Shown in pieces: positions 10,625 to 19,289 of a stretch of DNA of 64,000 nt. The notes beneath the pieces are model-generated. The model made no database searches. It saw only the letters and a program-made list of their open reading frames with translations, and was not told the DNA's origin. The number at the start of each line of letters is the position of its first letter. The stretch's first letter is position 1. A program made the translations under genes and the position numbers. The stretch covers positions 752,501-816,500 of the forward strand of contig NZ_LR778175.1 of assembly GCF_902810445.1 (NCBI RefSeq). The letters run 5' to 3'. Origin of the DNA: Candidatus Nitrosacidococcus tergens. Lineage in GTDB: Bacteria; Pseudomonadota; Gammaproteobacteria; Nitrosococcales; Nitrosococcaceae.

Positions 10625-11350
10625 ATGAATGCTTTATTGAAAAAATACCAAAAGATAAATTTTTTACTACTCGCTTACTTCTTAATCGTAATACTACCTT
10701 TCGCCCTGTTAGGAAAGACTGTATCTGCAGAAGTAGTTTATCAAATGGATTTTACTCAGCAACCCGATGGTGATGCAATACCTTGGTTAGAGAAGCATGG
10801 GTTCGAATTTCAGCTAGGAGCTAAAAAGCTAAATCCTAGATTTGAAAATCATAAATTAGTAATTAGTACTAGTAATGAAGAAGCAGGGCTTTTCATTAAA
10901 GAAATCAATGTAAAAAATGCAAAATACATTAAGATAAAGTGGGGTGTAGATAAATATCCTGAAGGAGCAAGTTGGGATGATGGAATTTATCGAGTACCTA
11001 TTGCAGTTATGGTTTCTTTCGGAAAGCAGAAAGTAGATAGTGGTTCAGTAGTTTTACCTAATTCTCCTTATTTTATTGGTTTGTTTCTTGGAGAGAAAGA
11101 TCAAGAAGAATATGCCTATACAGGAAAATATTATCAAAAAGGAGGACGTTATTTCTGTGCTTTAAGTGGTGGTACTACTGAAAAAACAGTAACTACTATG
11201 TTTAATCTTGATGAAGCGTTTAAAGAACAATTTAAGAAAGGTCGGGTGCCATTTATTAGTAGCTTTAGCTTCCAAATGAATACCAAAGATACTCAAGGAG
11301 AAGCAGAAGCATTTATCGAGAGCATAGAATTCCTTACTGATATGGGATAA
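10625..11350 (+). CDS. Exported protein of unknown function (distant DUF3047-like)
   Basis: A 241-residue protein. Residues about 12-36 form a hydrophobic segment ending in TVSAEV, which reads as a signal peptide or membrane anchor. The rest is soluble and beta-rich, with YIKIKWGVDKYPEGASWDDG and a closing part ending EAEAFIESIEFL. The order of these parts recalls the DUF3047 family, but the match is weak and from memory, so no function is given. ATG 10625 has AGAGGA upstream. acnA follows 59 bases later on the same strand. Confidence 0.75.
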   Translation: MNALLKKYQKINFLLLAYFLIVILPFALLGKTVSAEVVYQMDFTQQPDGDAIPWLEKHGFEFQLGAKKLNPRFENHKLVISTSNEEAGLFIKEINVKNAKYIKIKWGVDKYPEGASWDDGIYRVPIAVMVSFGKQKVDSGSVVLPNSPYFIGLFLGEKDQEEYAYTGKYYQKGGRYFCALSGGTTEKTVTTMFNLDEAFKEQFKKGRVPFISSFSFQMNTKDTQGEAEAFIESIEFLTDMG

Positions 11351-11409
11351 TTCATAAAGGTAATTTTATTATATAGCATTCACTAAAATACGAAGAAGAA
11401 CAAAGCAGA

Positions 11410-14064
11410 ATGTCTAATAGTTTTGATACCCAATCTTTTTTAAAAGTAGGGGATAAGTCCTATAGGATTTTTTCTCTAAACCCTCTAAAACAACAGGGAT
11501 ACGATATAGATCGGTTCCCTTATACTTTAAAAATTCTGCTAGAAAACCTTCTTCGTACCGAAGATGGTATTAATACCACCCAGAGTAATATTGAAGCTCT
11601 ATTAAATTGGAACCCCAAAGTAGAATCTAATACGGAGGTTTGTTTTACTCCTGCTCGGGTATTAATGCAAGATTTTACCGGAGTACCTGCGGTGGTAGAT
11701 TTGGCTGCCATGCGGGATGCAATGAAAAGTCTGGGTGGAAACCCAAACCGGATTAATCCTTTATCCCCTGTGGATTTAGTCATTGATCATTCCGTCATGG
11801 TGGATTACTTTGGTAATCAGAGTGCTTTAATTCAAAATATAGAAAAAGAGTATGCCCGCAACCAAGAGCGCTATGAGTTTCTACGCTGGGGGCAATACGC
11901 TTTTTCTAACTTCCGAGTTGTACCTCCCGGAACTGGGATCATTCATCAAGTTAACCTTGAGTATTTAGCTACTATAGTTTTTACTCATAATAAAGACGGA
12001 ATATTTCAAGCTTATCCAGATTCTTTAGTAGGCACGGATTCCCATACTACCATGATTAATGGTTTAGGGGTATTAGGTTGGGGTGTGGGTGGAATAGAAG
12101 CAGAAGCTGCAATGCTTGGTCAGCCTCTCTCTTTGCTTATTCCTCAAGTGATTGGTATTAAATTATCCGGAAAAATCCCCGAGGGATCTACCGCAACAGA
12201 CCTAGTACTTACTATTACTGAGCTACTAAGGAGAAAAGGAGTAGTAGGAAGATTTGTTGAATTTTTTGGTAATGGGTTAAATAATCTTTCTTTAGCTGAT
12301 CGGGCAACTATTTCTAATATGGCCCCTGAGTATGGAGCTACTTGTAGTGTTTTTCCGATTGACTATGAAACTATAAATTATCTAAAGCTGACAGGGCGCC
12401 CAAATGAAACTATTGCTTTAGTAGAATCCTATGCTCAAGAACAAGGGTTGTGGTATCAGGAAGGTAAACGACCTGCAGATTATACAGAAATCATCGAATT
12501 AGATATGGGCTCTATTGAGCCTTGTGTCGCTGGACCAAAACGCCCCCAAGATCGAGTCTCCATAAAAAATACTAAAGTAGCTTTTCCCTCCGCTACTTTA
12601 GATAAACCTAGAGAAGGTAAGGTTCTGTTACATGGAGAAAGTATTTCTCTTAAAGATGGAGCCATTGTTATTGCAGCAATTACAAGCTGCACTAATACCT
12701 CTAACCCTGATTTACTCATTGCCGCAGGATTACTTGCAAAAAAAGCTTATGATCTTGGTTTAAAGGCGCAACCTTGGGTAAAAACTTCTTTTGCTCCAGG
12801 ATCTCAAGTAGTGCCAGCTTACCTAGAAGAAGCAGGATTAATGGAGTTTTTTAATAAGCTAGGATTTAATATTGTAGGGTTTGGTTGTACTACCTGTATT
12901 GGTAATTCTGGGCCTCTACCAGAAATTATAAGTAAAGCGATTAAAGATAATCAATTAACAGTAGCATCTATCTTATCAGGGAATAGGAATTTCGAAGGGA
13001 GAATTCATGCAGAGATTCAAACCAATTGGCTAACTTCTCCTCCCTTAGTCATTGCTTATGCACTTGCTGGCTATATTACTATTGATTTAACCTCGGAACC
13101 TTTAGGAAAAGATAGAAGGGGTCATGATGTATATTTAAAGGATATTTGGCCTACCAGACAGGAGATTATCCAAGTTACCCAACTGAGTGTAAAGAATACG
13201 TTATTTCATCAGGAATATTCTAATGTATTCAAAGGTGCTGATCGCTGGCAGCAAATAAAAATTGCTGAGGATAAAAATTACCATTGGAATCCCTCTAGTT
13301 ATATTGCTCATCCACCCTATTTTGAGCATATGGGCATGGAAGTACCAGATATATCCAGGGTTGTAGATGCACGCTGTTTAGTAATGGTAGGAAATTCAGT
13401 GACTACTGATCATATTTCTCCTGCCGGATCTATTCCAGTAAATAGTCCAGCAGGTCAATATCTACTGCATCAAGGAGTAACTCCTGAAGAGTTTAATTCT
13501 TATGGTGCTCGTAGAGGTAATCACCACGTAATGATTCGTGGTACGTTTGCTAATGTAAGATTAAAAAATCAGCTTGCTCCAAATACCGAAGGGGGATGGA
13601 CCACCTATATACCCTCAAATCAAGTAATGAGTATTTTTGATGCAGCTGAAAAATATTGTGCGGAAAAAGTACCACTTATTGTGATCGCTGGAAAAGAGTA
13701 TGGTACCGGATCTAGCCGTGATTGGGCAGCAAAAGGTGTTTATTTGCTAGGAATAAAAGCAGTCATCGCAGAGAGTTTTGAGCGAATACACCGCTCCAAT
13801 CTTGTAGGATTTGGAGTGCTACCTCTGCAGTTTGAGTCAGGAGAAAATGCTGCCGCTTTAGGGTTAACCGGTAAGGAAAAATTTTCAATAGCAATACCTA
13901 CAAAAGAAAGCAAAACAGTTAAGGTCACTGTTTTTGACGATATTCAAAATAAGGAAATTACATTCAATACCTTAGTACGTATTGATACTCCTAAGGAATG
14001 GGATTATTTCCGAAATGGAGGAATATTACACTATGTACTTAGAAATCTAGCTACAGATTCCTAG
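11410..14064 (+). CDS. acnA: Aconitate hydratase A
   Basis: Interconverts citrate and isocitrate in the TCA cycle with a 4Fe-4S cluster. The cluster cysteines are seen in AITSCTNTSNPD (near residue 430) and FGCTTCIGNSGPLP (near 500). Other matches are VGTDSHTTMINGLGVLGWGVGG, the swivel-domain loop EYGTGSSRDWAAKG and the C-terminal GGILHYVLRNL. At 884 residues it is full length for the AcnA/IRP1 type. Start ATG 11410 follows GAAGAAGAA. The last 18 bases overlap the convergent TraM-like gene, so there is no room for a terminator hairpin between them. Confidence 0.97.
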   Translation: MSNSFDTQSFLKVGDKSYRIFSLNPLKQQGYDIDRFPYTLKILLENLLRTEDGINTTQSNIEALLNWNPKVESNTEVCFTPARVLMQDFTGVPAVVDLAAMRDAMKSLGGNPNRINPLSPVDLVIDHSVMVDYFGNQSALIQNIEKEYARNQERYEFLRWGQYAFSNFRVVPPGTGIIHQVNLEYLATIVFTHNKDGIFQAYPDSLVGTDSHTTMINGLGVLGWGVGGIEAEAAMLGQPLSLLIPQVIGIKLSGKIPEGSTATDLVLTITELLRRKGVVGRFVEFFGNGLNNLSLADRATISNMAPEYGATCSVFPIDYETINYLKLTGRPNETIALVESYAQEQGLWYQEGKRPADYTEIIELDMGSIEPCVAGPKRPQDRVSIKNTKVAFPSATLDKPREGKVLLHGESISLKDGAIVIAAITSCTNTSNPDLLIAAGLLAKKAYDLGLKAQPWVKTSFAPGSQVVPAYLEEAGLMEFFNKLGFNIVGFGCTTCIGNSGPLPEIISKAIKDNQLTVASILSGNRNFEGRIHAEIQTNWLTSPPLVIAYALAGYITIDLTSEPLGKDRRGHDVYLKDIWPTRQEIIQVTQLSVKNTLFHQEYSNVFKGADRWQQIKIAEDKNYHWNPSSYIAHPPYFEHMGMEVPDISRVVDARCLVMVGNSVTTDHISPAGSIPVNSPAGQYLLHQGVTPEEFNSYGARRGNHHVMIRGTFANVRLKNQLAPNTEGGWTTYIPSNQVMSIFDAAEKYCAEKVPLIVIAGKEYGTGSSRDWAAKGVYLLGIKAVIAESFERIHRSNLVGFGVLPLQFESGENAAALGLTGKEKFSIAIPTKESKTVKVTVFDDIQNKEITFNTLVRIDTPKEWDYFRNGGILHYVLRNLATDS

Positions 14065-14451
14065 AATTTTAATTAAAACGATAGCAACAACTGCAGCTAT
14101 AGAAGCAACACTGGTAAGTGTTATTGCTATCCAAAAAGCAATGTTTATCCTTCTATTTTTTATCTGGCTATTTTGGCGATCTTGTTCTAATAAATCTTTA
14201 ATTTTTTCTTGTAAAGTATATCCTTCCTTAATTAAATCTTGAGTTAAGGATTTTATTTGGTTTTGGTAGTCACTAGTAAACAACTCCAGCCGATTTCTAG
14301 TTTGCTCTATATTTTTAGTAACCTCAGTAGTATAGCTTTTAAGCACTACATCATGTACAGCCAATACTGCGAGTATAGGATCGTCCTTAGTTAAGAGAAT
14401 ATCGAACTCTTTAGCAACTATCTGAATAATTTCATCTTGATTTAGACTCAT
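14047..14451 (-). CDS. traM: TraM-like conjugation accessory protein
   Basis: A protein of about 134 residues. The N-terminal half reads EIIQIVAKEFDILLTKDDPILAVLA, close to the start of RP4 TraM (recalled from memory). The middle is a charged coiled coil (about residues 45-100), and the C-terminus is one membrane-spanning helix (IAFWIAITLTSVASIAAVVAIVL). It is the third gene of a traK-traL-traM block and starts where traL ends. ATG 14451 is chosen; an in-frame GTG at 14457 overlaps the traL stop. Its 3' end overlaps acnA by 18 bases. In RP4 the TraM role is not well understood. Assignment rests on order plus N-terminal resemblance. Confidence 0.75.
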   Translation of the reverse strand: MSLNQDEIIQIVAKEFDILLTKDDPILAVLAVHDVVLKSYTTEVTKNIEQTRNRLELFTSDYQNQIKSLTQDLIKEGYTLQEKIKDLLEQDRQNSQIKNRRINIAFWIAITLTSVASIAAVVAIVLIKILGICS

Positions 14452-14456
14452 TACCA

Positions 14457-15269
14457 CTATTCACTAGCAGCCTTGCTTCTTTTTCTTATTCTCCTGGGAG
14501 GTGGTTCGTTACCAGAATCTGATTTATTTGTCGTAGATGCAGTCACTCCTAAAACGGGATTCATTTGATCAAAAAGAATTTTCTTCATCATTTTAAGACG
14601 ATGCTTAGACATTAGCTTAAACTGATCGGATTTTATTGCCTGCTCAAAAGTCATCCTGCTTTCTAGCATTTGCTGCATATCTTCCCCAAAAGTAGCTCCG
14701 CTATTACGAGGAATATTTATAATCCCTGCGACTCTATCTTTATGATCTTGATAGACCTTCATTTTTTCAAAGGTTTTATCTTCTTTTTCAATATTGCCGA
14801 AGTACTGATTAAGCCAAACAATAATCTTAGCGGATTCCGGAAATTGGCGGGCTAATGAGTCAAAACCGGAAAGGGTATCCATAAGAGATTGCCCACCAGT
14901 AATTACTGGATGAATAAAAATTTCATGACCCATCTCGTGGAGCATCTCTATTGCCTCATTTTCAATTAAATATGAAGAGAGAGGAATAAAACTTGATGAA
15001 CCGTTATCTATAACAATTTCCGAGTTTCTATTTTCTGTAATGATCTCAATGAGACGATCAAATTCCCGCTCATCAATCGTATTATCTTTAAGTAATTCCA
15101 CTCTTTCTACTGGAAAGGCACTATATCCGGTAAAGGTAGCATTAACTGGATCAGTATCGATACATACTAAAGAAATACCATTCCCTTGTCGGTGTTGTGC
15201 TATGAGTGCTGATACTAAGCTCTTACCAACTCCACCTTTTCCCTGTAAGGTAAAATGTGCTTTTGCCAT
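14457..15269 (-). CDS. traL: TraL-like ParA/MinD-type ATPase of conjugation
   Basis: A 270-residue P-loop ATPase with the deviant Walker A KGGVGKS near residue 12, followed by CIDTDPVNATFTGY and VIDNGSSSFIPLSSYLIE. These strings, and HPVITGGQSLMDTLSGF, match RP4 TraL closely as recalled. RP4 TraL is about 241 residues; this one has an extra basic, disordered tail (ends RRIRKRSKAASE). It starts 11 bases after traK and runs into traM. In IncP plasmids TraK, TraL and TraM are encoded next to oriT. There is no relaxase, coupling protein or pilus gene nearby, so the present job is unknown. Alternative: a domesticated partition-type ATPase. Confidence 0.85.
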   Translation of the reverse strand: MAKAHFTLQGKGGVGKSLVSALIAQHRQGNGISLVCIDTDPVNATFTGYSAFPVERVELLKDNTIDEREFDRLIEIITENRNSEIVIDNGSSSFIPLSSYLIENEAIEMLHEMGHEIFIHPVITGGQSLMDTLSGFDSLARQFPESAKIIVWLNQYFGNIEKEDKTFEKMKVYQDHKDRVAGIINIPRNSGATFGEDMQQMLESRMTFEQAIKSDQFKLMSKHRLKMMKKILFDQMNPVLGVTASTTNKSDSGNEPPPRRIRKRSKAASE

Positions 15270-15280
15270 GTTATTCTCTT

Positions 15281-15610
15281 CTAAATAAGTTCTTCTAAAC
15301 TTTTACCCCTTGCGTTAAACTCAAAGCGTTTTTTCTTTCGCTGTTTTACTCTCTTTTGCACTGCCTTTATCTCATGGGGAACATAGCTAGCACTCTGTTC
15401 ATTTTCTTTTATAGAAAGTTTCATATAGCTCATGAAAGTACGGTATTGAATAGATAAAATACCTTGTTGATAAAGTATCATCCAAACTTCTTTTGCAGTA
15501 CATCCACTTTCTAGAGCTTGTTGGATTTCATTATATTTAGCTAAAAATATCTGGCGACCGCTCATTTGCTGGTAAACATTTGCTTTTTGCTTCAGTTTAC
15601 TAGGAATCAT
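15281..15610 (-). CDS. traK: TraK-like oriT-binding protein
   Basis: A 109-residue basic protein. The central part, ALESGCTAKEVWMILYQQG followed by QYRTFMSYM, has the pattern of the TraK family, where a short helical DNA-binding unit recognises repeats beside oriT. The C-terminus is very rich in lysine and arginine (KRVKQRKKKRFEF). It is the first gene of the traKLM-like block, with a 330-base AT-rich spacer upstream, which is where oriT lies in RP4. Start ATG 15610 has TAGGAT upstream. In RP4 the divergent side holds traJ and the relaxase traI; here hpnI is found instead. Confidence 0.75.
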   Translation of the reverse strand: MIPSKLKQKANVYQQMSGRQIFLAKYNEIQQALESGCTAKEVWMILYQQGILSIQYRTFMSYMKLSIKENEQSASYVPHEIKAVQKRVKQRKKKRFEFNARGKSLEELI

Positions 15611-15887
15611 TACTTTATCCTACTTTAAAAATCAATTACACTAGCTTTGGTTTGTCTATACCGGAAGGAAATATCCTAACATAATAAAAGAGTACCTAGC
15701 ACTAATATCTGAACTTATCTACTATATGAAACTAGATTAGAAAAGTACTTCACTAAACTCTTTTAATAAACAATACTCTTTAAAAAAAGTAGTTTATCAT
15801 AGATTTTTCAAGAAAATAATTAGTTATATTCTATATTCTTAAGGTGTCATGCATTATTATTTTATTTAGTAGATTAGGAGTGCTAAG
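15611..15887. other. AT-rich spacer between the traK-like gene and hpnI
   Basis: About 280 bases with no convincing gene. It is very AT-rich and holds small repeats: TAAAAGAGT at 15685-15693 is inverted as ACTCTTTTA at 15757-15765, and a related ACTCTTTAA starts at 15775. Promoters for both flanking operons must lie here. Two copies of TATCCTA (one near 15618, one near 15673) loosely resemble the IncP nick-site core YATCCTG but lack its G; I do not call an oriT. A ribosome binding site AGGAG sits at 15876-15880 for hpnI. Confidence 0.5.
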
Positions 15888-15941
15888 ATAACAATTTTTT
15901 ATATTCTTACTTTTGCTTGTGTTGTTATTTCTGCATTTTAT

Positions 15942-17039
15942 TTGCTATTTGCGATATATCAGGTCAATATTTTTTCAATGCAGAAATGGACACCACTAGA
16001 TGTGTACCCTTCAGTTACACTATTGAAACCTATTTGCGGTCTTGATGTAGAGCTATATGAAAATCTTCGCTCCTTCTGCAATCAAGATTACCCTGAATAT
16101 CAAATTATATTTGGTGTTGCAGATCCAAAAGATCCTGCTATCTCTATTGTGGAGAGGTTACTAAAAGAATTTTCTCATTTAGATTTAGAGTTAGTTATAG
16201 ATAACAGAGTATATGGTACTAACCCTAAGGTGAGTAACCTGATTAATATGTACCCTTATGCTAAACATGATTATTTAATCATGGCTGATAGTGATATGCG
16301 GGTTGATCCTACTTATTTAAGCAAGATAATTTCTCCTTTTAAAAATCCCAAAATTGGGGCAATTACTTGCTTATATATAGGGGTTCCTATTGGGGGAATT
16401 GCATCCCAGCTAGGTGCTATATTTATTAATGAATGGTTTTTGCCTTGTGTGCTTGCTACCAATGCTATACAAAAAATCAGATACTGCTTTGGTCCAACTA
16501 TGGGAGTTCGCCGTGATATTTTAGAGAAAATTGGTGGGTTCCATAAACTCTCCTCTTATCTAGCTGATGATTACATATTAGGGAAGTTAGTTTCAGAGCT
16601 AGGTTATCAAGTTTATCTAGTACCATACTTAGTACAAGATATTATTAAGGAGTCTAGCTTAAAGAGTTTATTTTTCCATGAGCTACGCTGGGCAAGAACT
16701 ATATATAGTGTTCAGCCAGTAGGTCACTTTTTCTCTGTAGTCAGTAATGTTATACCTATAGCCTTATTGTTTCTGATTGCTGCCCCTTCTCTTTCCTATG
16801 GATTAATTGCAGTTAGTATTATTTTAATTTTAAGATTACTAATGCACTATGTTATCCAGCATAAATTTAGGGTAAATACTCGCTATGCTGATCGCTTCTG
16901 GTTAATATTTTTTCGAGAAATATTTAGTTTTGTAGTATGGGGAATCAGTTTCTTTGGTCGAGAAGTATCTTGGCGTCATCGTACTTTTTCAGTTAAAGCC
17001 AACAATCAATTAGCATTTAAGGAGACCCAGAATATATGA
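15942..17039 (+). CDS. hpnI: Hopanoid glycosyltransferase HpnI
   Basis: A GT2/GT21-type (ceramide glucosyltransferase-like) enzyme that adds N-acetylglucosamine to bacteriohopanetetrol. Seen: VTLLKPICGLDVELYENL, ADSDMRVDPTYL (DxD-like), GPTMGVRRDIL, LADDYILG and the (Q/R)XXRW-like HELRWARTI, followed by about three membrane helices at the C-terminus. TTG 15942 is only the first conventional start codon; it would cut through the N-terminal membrane helix. The frame is open from 15873, and the ribosome binding site AGGAG (15876-15880) points to an ATA codon at 15888, which would give a complete helix. The stop overlaps the hpnJ start as ATGA. Confidence 0.93.
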   Translation: MLFAIYQVNIFSMQKWTPLDVYPSVTLLKPICGLDVELYENLRSFCNQDYPEYQIIFGVADPKDPAISIVERLLKEFSHLDLELVIDNRVYGTNPKVSNLINMYPYAKHDYLIMADSDMRVDPTYLSKIISPFKNPKIGAITCLYIGVPIGGIASQLGAIFINEWFLPCVLATNAIQKIRYCFGPTMGVRRDILEKIGGFHKLSSYLADDYILGKLVSELGYQVYLVPYLVQDIIKESSLKSLFFHELRWARTIYSVQPVGHFFSVVSNVIPIALLFLIAAPSLSYGLIAVSIILILRLLMHYVIQHKFRVNTRYADRFWLIFFREIFSFVVWGISFFGREVSWRHRTFSVKANNQLAFKETQNI

Positions 17040-18460
17040 TGAAGACTCTATTCCTTAATCCTCCCTCTTTTGAAGGATTTGATGGTGGAGCAGGTTCAAG
17101 ATATCAAGCACGGCGAGAAATTAGATCCTTTTGGTATCCTACTTGGCTTGCACAACCTGCAGCACTTATACCTGAGAGCAAATTAATAGATGCACCTGCC
17201 AGAGAGTTATCTTTGCAAGATATTTTACCATTAGTAAACGACTATGAATTAGTCATATTACATACTAGTACACCATCTTTTAATAATGATGTAAAAGTGG
17301 CCGAGTCTTTAAAAGAGGCTAATCCTAAGCTCAAAATAGGACTCGTAGGTGCTCATGTAGCCGTTAACCCTGAACCTTCAGTACTTGCTTCTTCTGCTAT
17401 TGATTTTATTGCTCGCAATGAGTTTGACTATACCATTCAAGAAGTTGCTCAAGGTCATCCACTGGAAACTATTAATGGTCTTAGTTATAAGGTTGATGGA
17501 AAAGCAATTCATAATCCCGAGCGAGCATTAATTGCAAATATGGATGATCTTCCTTCAGTAATTGATGTATATAAACGGGATTTAGTGATTGAAGATTATT
17601 TTATTGGCTACCTAGAACATCCTTATGTTTCTTTTTATACAGGTCGTGGCTGTAAATCTCATTGTACTTTTTGTCTTTGGCCTCAGACTATTGGCGGGCA
17701 CAAATATCGTACTCGTAGCCCTGAAGTAGTCGCTGAAGAAGTAGCAAAAATTCAGCGTTACTTTCCACAAGTCAAAGAGGTATTTTTTGACGATGATACT
17801 TTCACCGATGATAAAACTCGTACTGAAGAAACTGCACGTCTATTAGGAAAGTTAGGGGTCACTTGGTCTTGCAATGCAAAAGCGAATGTTCCCTATGAAA
17901 CCTTAAAAATCATGAAGGATAATGGGTTACGGTTATTGCTTGTAGGTTACGAAACGGGTAGTCAGCAAATTTTACTAAACATAAAAAAAGGGATGAAGGT
18001 AGAATTTGCTCGTCGCTTTACGGCAGATTGCCATAAGCTAGGTATCAAAATCCATGGTACCTTTATTGTGGGCTTACCAGGAGAAACTCGAGAAACTATT
18101 CAAGAGACTATCCGCTTTGCTCAAGAAATTAATCCTCATACTATTCAAGTATCCCTTGCGGCTGCTTATCCAGGAACTTTTTTATATCGCCAAGCAAAAG
18201 AAAACGGTTGGCTACGAGAGAATAACCAAGGGTTAGTTGCAGATAATGGACTACAAATTAGCTCATTAGAATATCCCCATCTTTCCCACGAAGAAATTTT
18301 TAATGGACTCTCTGAGTTTTACAAACGTTTTTATTTTCGCCCTAAAAAAATTGGAGAAATTACCTGGGAAATGCTCCACAGTTGGGAAATGACAAAGCGT
18401 CGTATGAGAGAGGCAGCAGAGTTTTTTCGCTTTCTGGGTCAAAGAGAAGATAGTGCATGA
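17036..18460 (+). CDS. hpnJ: Hopanoid radical SAM protein HpnJ
   Basis: A B12-binding-domain radical SAM enzyme of 474 residues. The N-terminal region has the cobalamin-domain pattern (VILHTSTPSF, IGLVGAHVAVNPE). The radical SAM cluster motif is GRGCKSHCTFC near residue 205, a CX3CX2C set; it is followed by VFFDDDTFTDD and TFIVGLPGET. From work in Burkholderia, HpnJ contracts the glucosamine of glycosylated bacteriohopanetetrol to the cyclitol ether. ATG 17036 overlaps the hpnI stop, and the stop overlaps the hpnK start, so the three are translationally coupled. Confidence 0.96.
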   Translation: MMKTLFLNPPSFEGFDGGAGSRYQARREIRSFWYPTWLAQPAALIPESKLIDAPARELSLQDILPLVNDYELVILHTSTPSFNNDVKVAESLKEANPKLKIGLVGAHVAVNPEPSVLASSAIDFIARNEFDYTIQEVAQGHPLETINGLSYKVDGKAIHNPERALIANMDDLPSVIDVYKRDLVIEDYFIGYLEHPYVSFYTGRGCKSHCTFCLWPQTIGGHKYRTRSPEVVAEEVAKIQRYFPQVKEVFFDDDTFTDDKTRTEETARLLGKLGVTWSCNAKANVPYETLKIMKDNGLRLLLVGYETGSQQILLNIKKGMKVEFARRFTADCHKLGIKIHGTFIVGLPGETRETIQETIRFAQEINPHTIQVSLAAAYPGTFLYRQAKENGWLRENNQGLVADNGLQISSLEYPHLSHEEIFNGLSEFYKRFYFRPKKIGEITWEMLHSWEMTKRRMREAAEFFRFLGQREDSA

Positions 18461-19260
18461 AGCAACTCATCATCACTGGAGATGATTTTGGTCTTTGCTC
18501 ATCTGTAAATGAAGCAATTGAGCAAGCCCATTGCCAAGGAATACTTACCACCGCAAGTTTGATGATGGGTGAAGCTGGTACTCAGGATGCGATATATCGT
18601 GCCTATAGATTATCTACCCTAAAAATTGGGTTACATATTACGGTAGTAGACGGAACCCCTGTATTACCCTTACAGATGATTCCTGATCTAGTAGGAGAGA
18701 ATAGATGTTTTCGTGACCAATTATTTAAATCTGGGATTCGTTTTTATTTTCTACCTAAAGTGCGTAAACAATTAGAGAATGAAATTAGAGCACAATTTGA
18801 AGCTTTTGCAGCTACAGGATTACCTCTTGACCATGTCAATAGTCATCATCATATGCATTTGCATCCTACTGTACTCCAAATTATTCTCAAAGTAGGGCAA
18901 GAATTTGGAGTACGTGCAATTCGTCTTCCCTATGAGCCTATTTTCACAGTTTCAAACATATTTCTTAGATTATGGGTACGTTTTATGACCCGTCAATTAC
19001 GTAAAAATAATATATTAAATAATCAGTTTATCTTTGGATTAAAAAATACAGGAAAAATAAATACCGCTCAAATTCTACAACTCATAAACAACCTCCCTGA
19101 AGGTGTATCTGAACTTTATACCCATCCAGATTTAAATACTTCTGGCAACTCAAGCTCTGGTTTTCTAGAGCTTTGTGCACTCACTAGCTCAGAAATAAAA
19201 GAGGCTTTAAAATCACAGCAAATAAAAACAATTACTTTTAGCAATCTTTCTACTCACTAG
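18457..19260 (+). CDS. hpnK: Hopanoid deacetylase HpnK (YdjC/ChbG family)
   Basis: A 267-residue metal-dependent carbohydrate deacetylase. The metal site is seen in ITGDDFGLC (aspartates at about 8-9), IGLHITVVDG and DHVNSHHHMHLHP. It removes the N-acetyl group added by HpnI, giving glucosaminyl bacteriohopanetetrol for HpnJ. ATGA overlap with hpnJ. Length and motifs are normal for the family. hpnL starts 29 bases after the stop. Confidence 0.95.
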   Translation: MKQLIITGDDFGLCSSVNEAIEQAHCQGILTTASLMMGEAGTQDAIYRAYRLSTLKIGLHITVVDGTPVLPLQMIPDLVGENRCFRDQLFKSGIRFYFLPKVRKQLENEIRAQFEAFAATGLPLDHVNSHHHMHLHPTVLQIILKVGQEFGVRAIRLPYEPIFTVSNIFLRLWVRFMTRQLRKNNILNNQFIFGLKNTGKINTAQILQLINNLPEGVSELYTHPDLNTSGNSSSGFLELCALTSSEIKEALKSQQIKTITFSNLSTH

Positions 19261-19289
19261 CTTTTTTTATTTTCTTTAAAAATTTCAAT

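Noticed and set aside
15040..15288. 82-codon plus-strand frame opposite the traL-like gene
   Set aside because: Antisense to a clear ATPase gene, with serine-rich low-information sequence.
15660..15682. TATCCTAAC as an IncP nick site
   Set aside because: The invariant G of the YATCCTG core is missing and no flanking arm sequence matches; kept only as a weak idea in the findings.
18054..18236. 60-codon frame on the plus strand inside hpnJ
   Set aside because: A shadow of hpnJ in another frame with no ribosome binding site; the same holds for the other short antisense or shifted frames inside known genes.
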